Assembly: GCA_021295735.1 (NCBI GenBank)
Contig: JAGWBU010000050.1
Span: forward strand, 1 to 54,423
Direction: 5' to 3'
DNA from: Candidatus Poribacteria bacterium
Lineage (GTDB): Bacteria > Poribacteria > WGA-4E > WGA-3G
DNA: 54,423 nt
A model generated the notes under the pieces. That model had not been told where the DNA came from and did no database searches. It saw only the letters and a list, made by a program, of their open reading frames with translations. Positions 54,308 to 54,423 of this stretch are shown here, piece after piece. The translations under genes were made by a program, and so were the position numbers. Position 1 is the first letter of the stretch. Each line of letters starts with the position of its first letter.

Positions 54308-54377
54308 TTGTGAGTTATTGGTCTGCGGAAAAATTTTATGTTTATCCGTTGGGCAGATGAGGCATCGCGCGCAACTT

Positions 54378-54423
54378 TCTGAATCGCGGATTTATCGGAT
54401 GACGCAGATGGCACGGATTATTG
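54378..54423. repeat. GAATCGCGGATT dispersed repeat, truncated by window end
   Basis: TCTGAATCGCGGATTTATCG and then GGATGACGCAGATGGCACGGATTATTG, the same family as 27457-27505. The copy continues beyond the window. Confidence 0.6.

Overview
The window looks like a chromosomal piece of a Candidatus Poribacteria genome (sponge-associated or pelagic relative). That is inferred from style, not from a marker gene: the PNPFNPETWIPYQL-type C-terminal sorting domain, cohesin plus dockerin modules on a secreted protease, clustered Gfo/Idh/MocA oxidoreductases, bacterial microcompartment vertex proteins, and many short dispersed palindromic repeats between genes. No rRNA, tRNA or CRISPR array was recognised.

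Layout. 0.4-8.9 kb (minus strand): three Gfo/Idh/MocA oxidoreductases, two small paralogous lipoproteins with an orphan sorting-domain scrap between them, a large trypsin-like protease/WD40/cohesin/dockerin/sorting-domain protein, and a DapA-family lyase. 9.2-14.1 kb (plus): a cytochrome c maturation operon, ccmE-ccmF-ccmH-ccmI-like plus a membrane protein; CcmE carries CxxxY instead of the usual HxxxY. 14.6-15.8 kb: a HEAT-repeat protein and a frameshifted PD-(D/E)XK nuclease-like gene. 16.0-20.2 kb: the two genes of a 2-oxoacid:ferredoxin oxidoreductase, a clear terminator, then ccmA-ccmB. 20.3-27 kb: enolase and FtsB/DivIC, a phosphodiester glycosidase, a lipoprotein, a zinc alcohol dehydrogenase, a HigB/HigA-type toxin-antitoxin pair and HemW.

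27-31 kb is an accessory stretch: a HigA-like fragment protein, a PIN-like protein, a small HNH protein, a peroxiredoxin whose peroxidatic cysteine codon is TGA (a strong selenocysteine candidate with a plausible SECIS hairpin), a DUF805 membrane protein, and a 453-bp element bounded by perfect 22-bp inverted repeats. 31.1-35.0 kb holds ribD-ribE-ribBA and, after a palindrome-rich gap, ribH. 35.1-41.2 kb: a zinc-ribbon membrane protein, a methyltransferase/HNH remnant, hisH, an NtrB/NtrC-like two-component pair, two EutN/CcmL microcompartment vertex proteins and a lipoprotein. 41.2-46.5 kb: a 1750-residue gingipain/PorU-like C25 cysteine peptidase with its own sorting domain. 46.9-54.3 kb: a GNAT protein, ndk, a tandem pair of NPCBM-like secreted proteins both broken in frame at the same point, aconitase, and a VapBC-like module.

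Functionally, the ccm genes, aconitase and 2-oxoacid:ferredoxin oxidoreductase indicate respiratory/TCA metabolism with c-type cytochromes. The C25 peptidase and sorting domains suggest a type IX-like secretion and surface attachment route. The best second looks are the TGA-containing peroxiredoxin, the variant cytochrome c maturation set, the inverted-repeat element with nested hairpin repeats, and the paired frameshifts.
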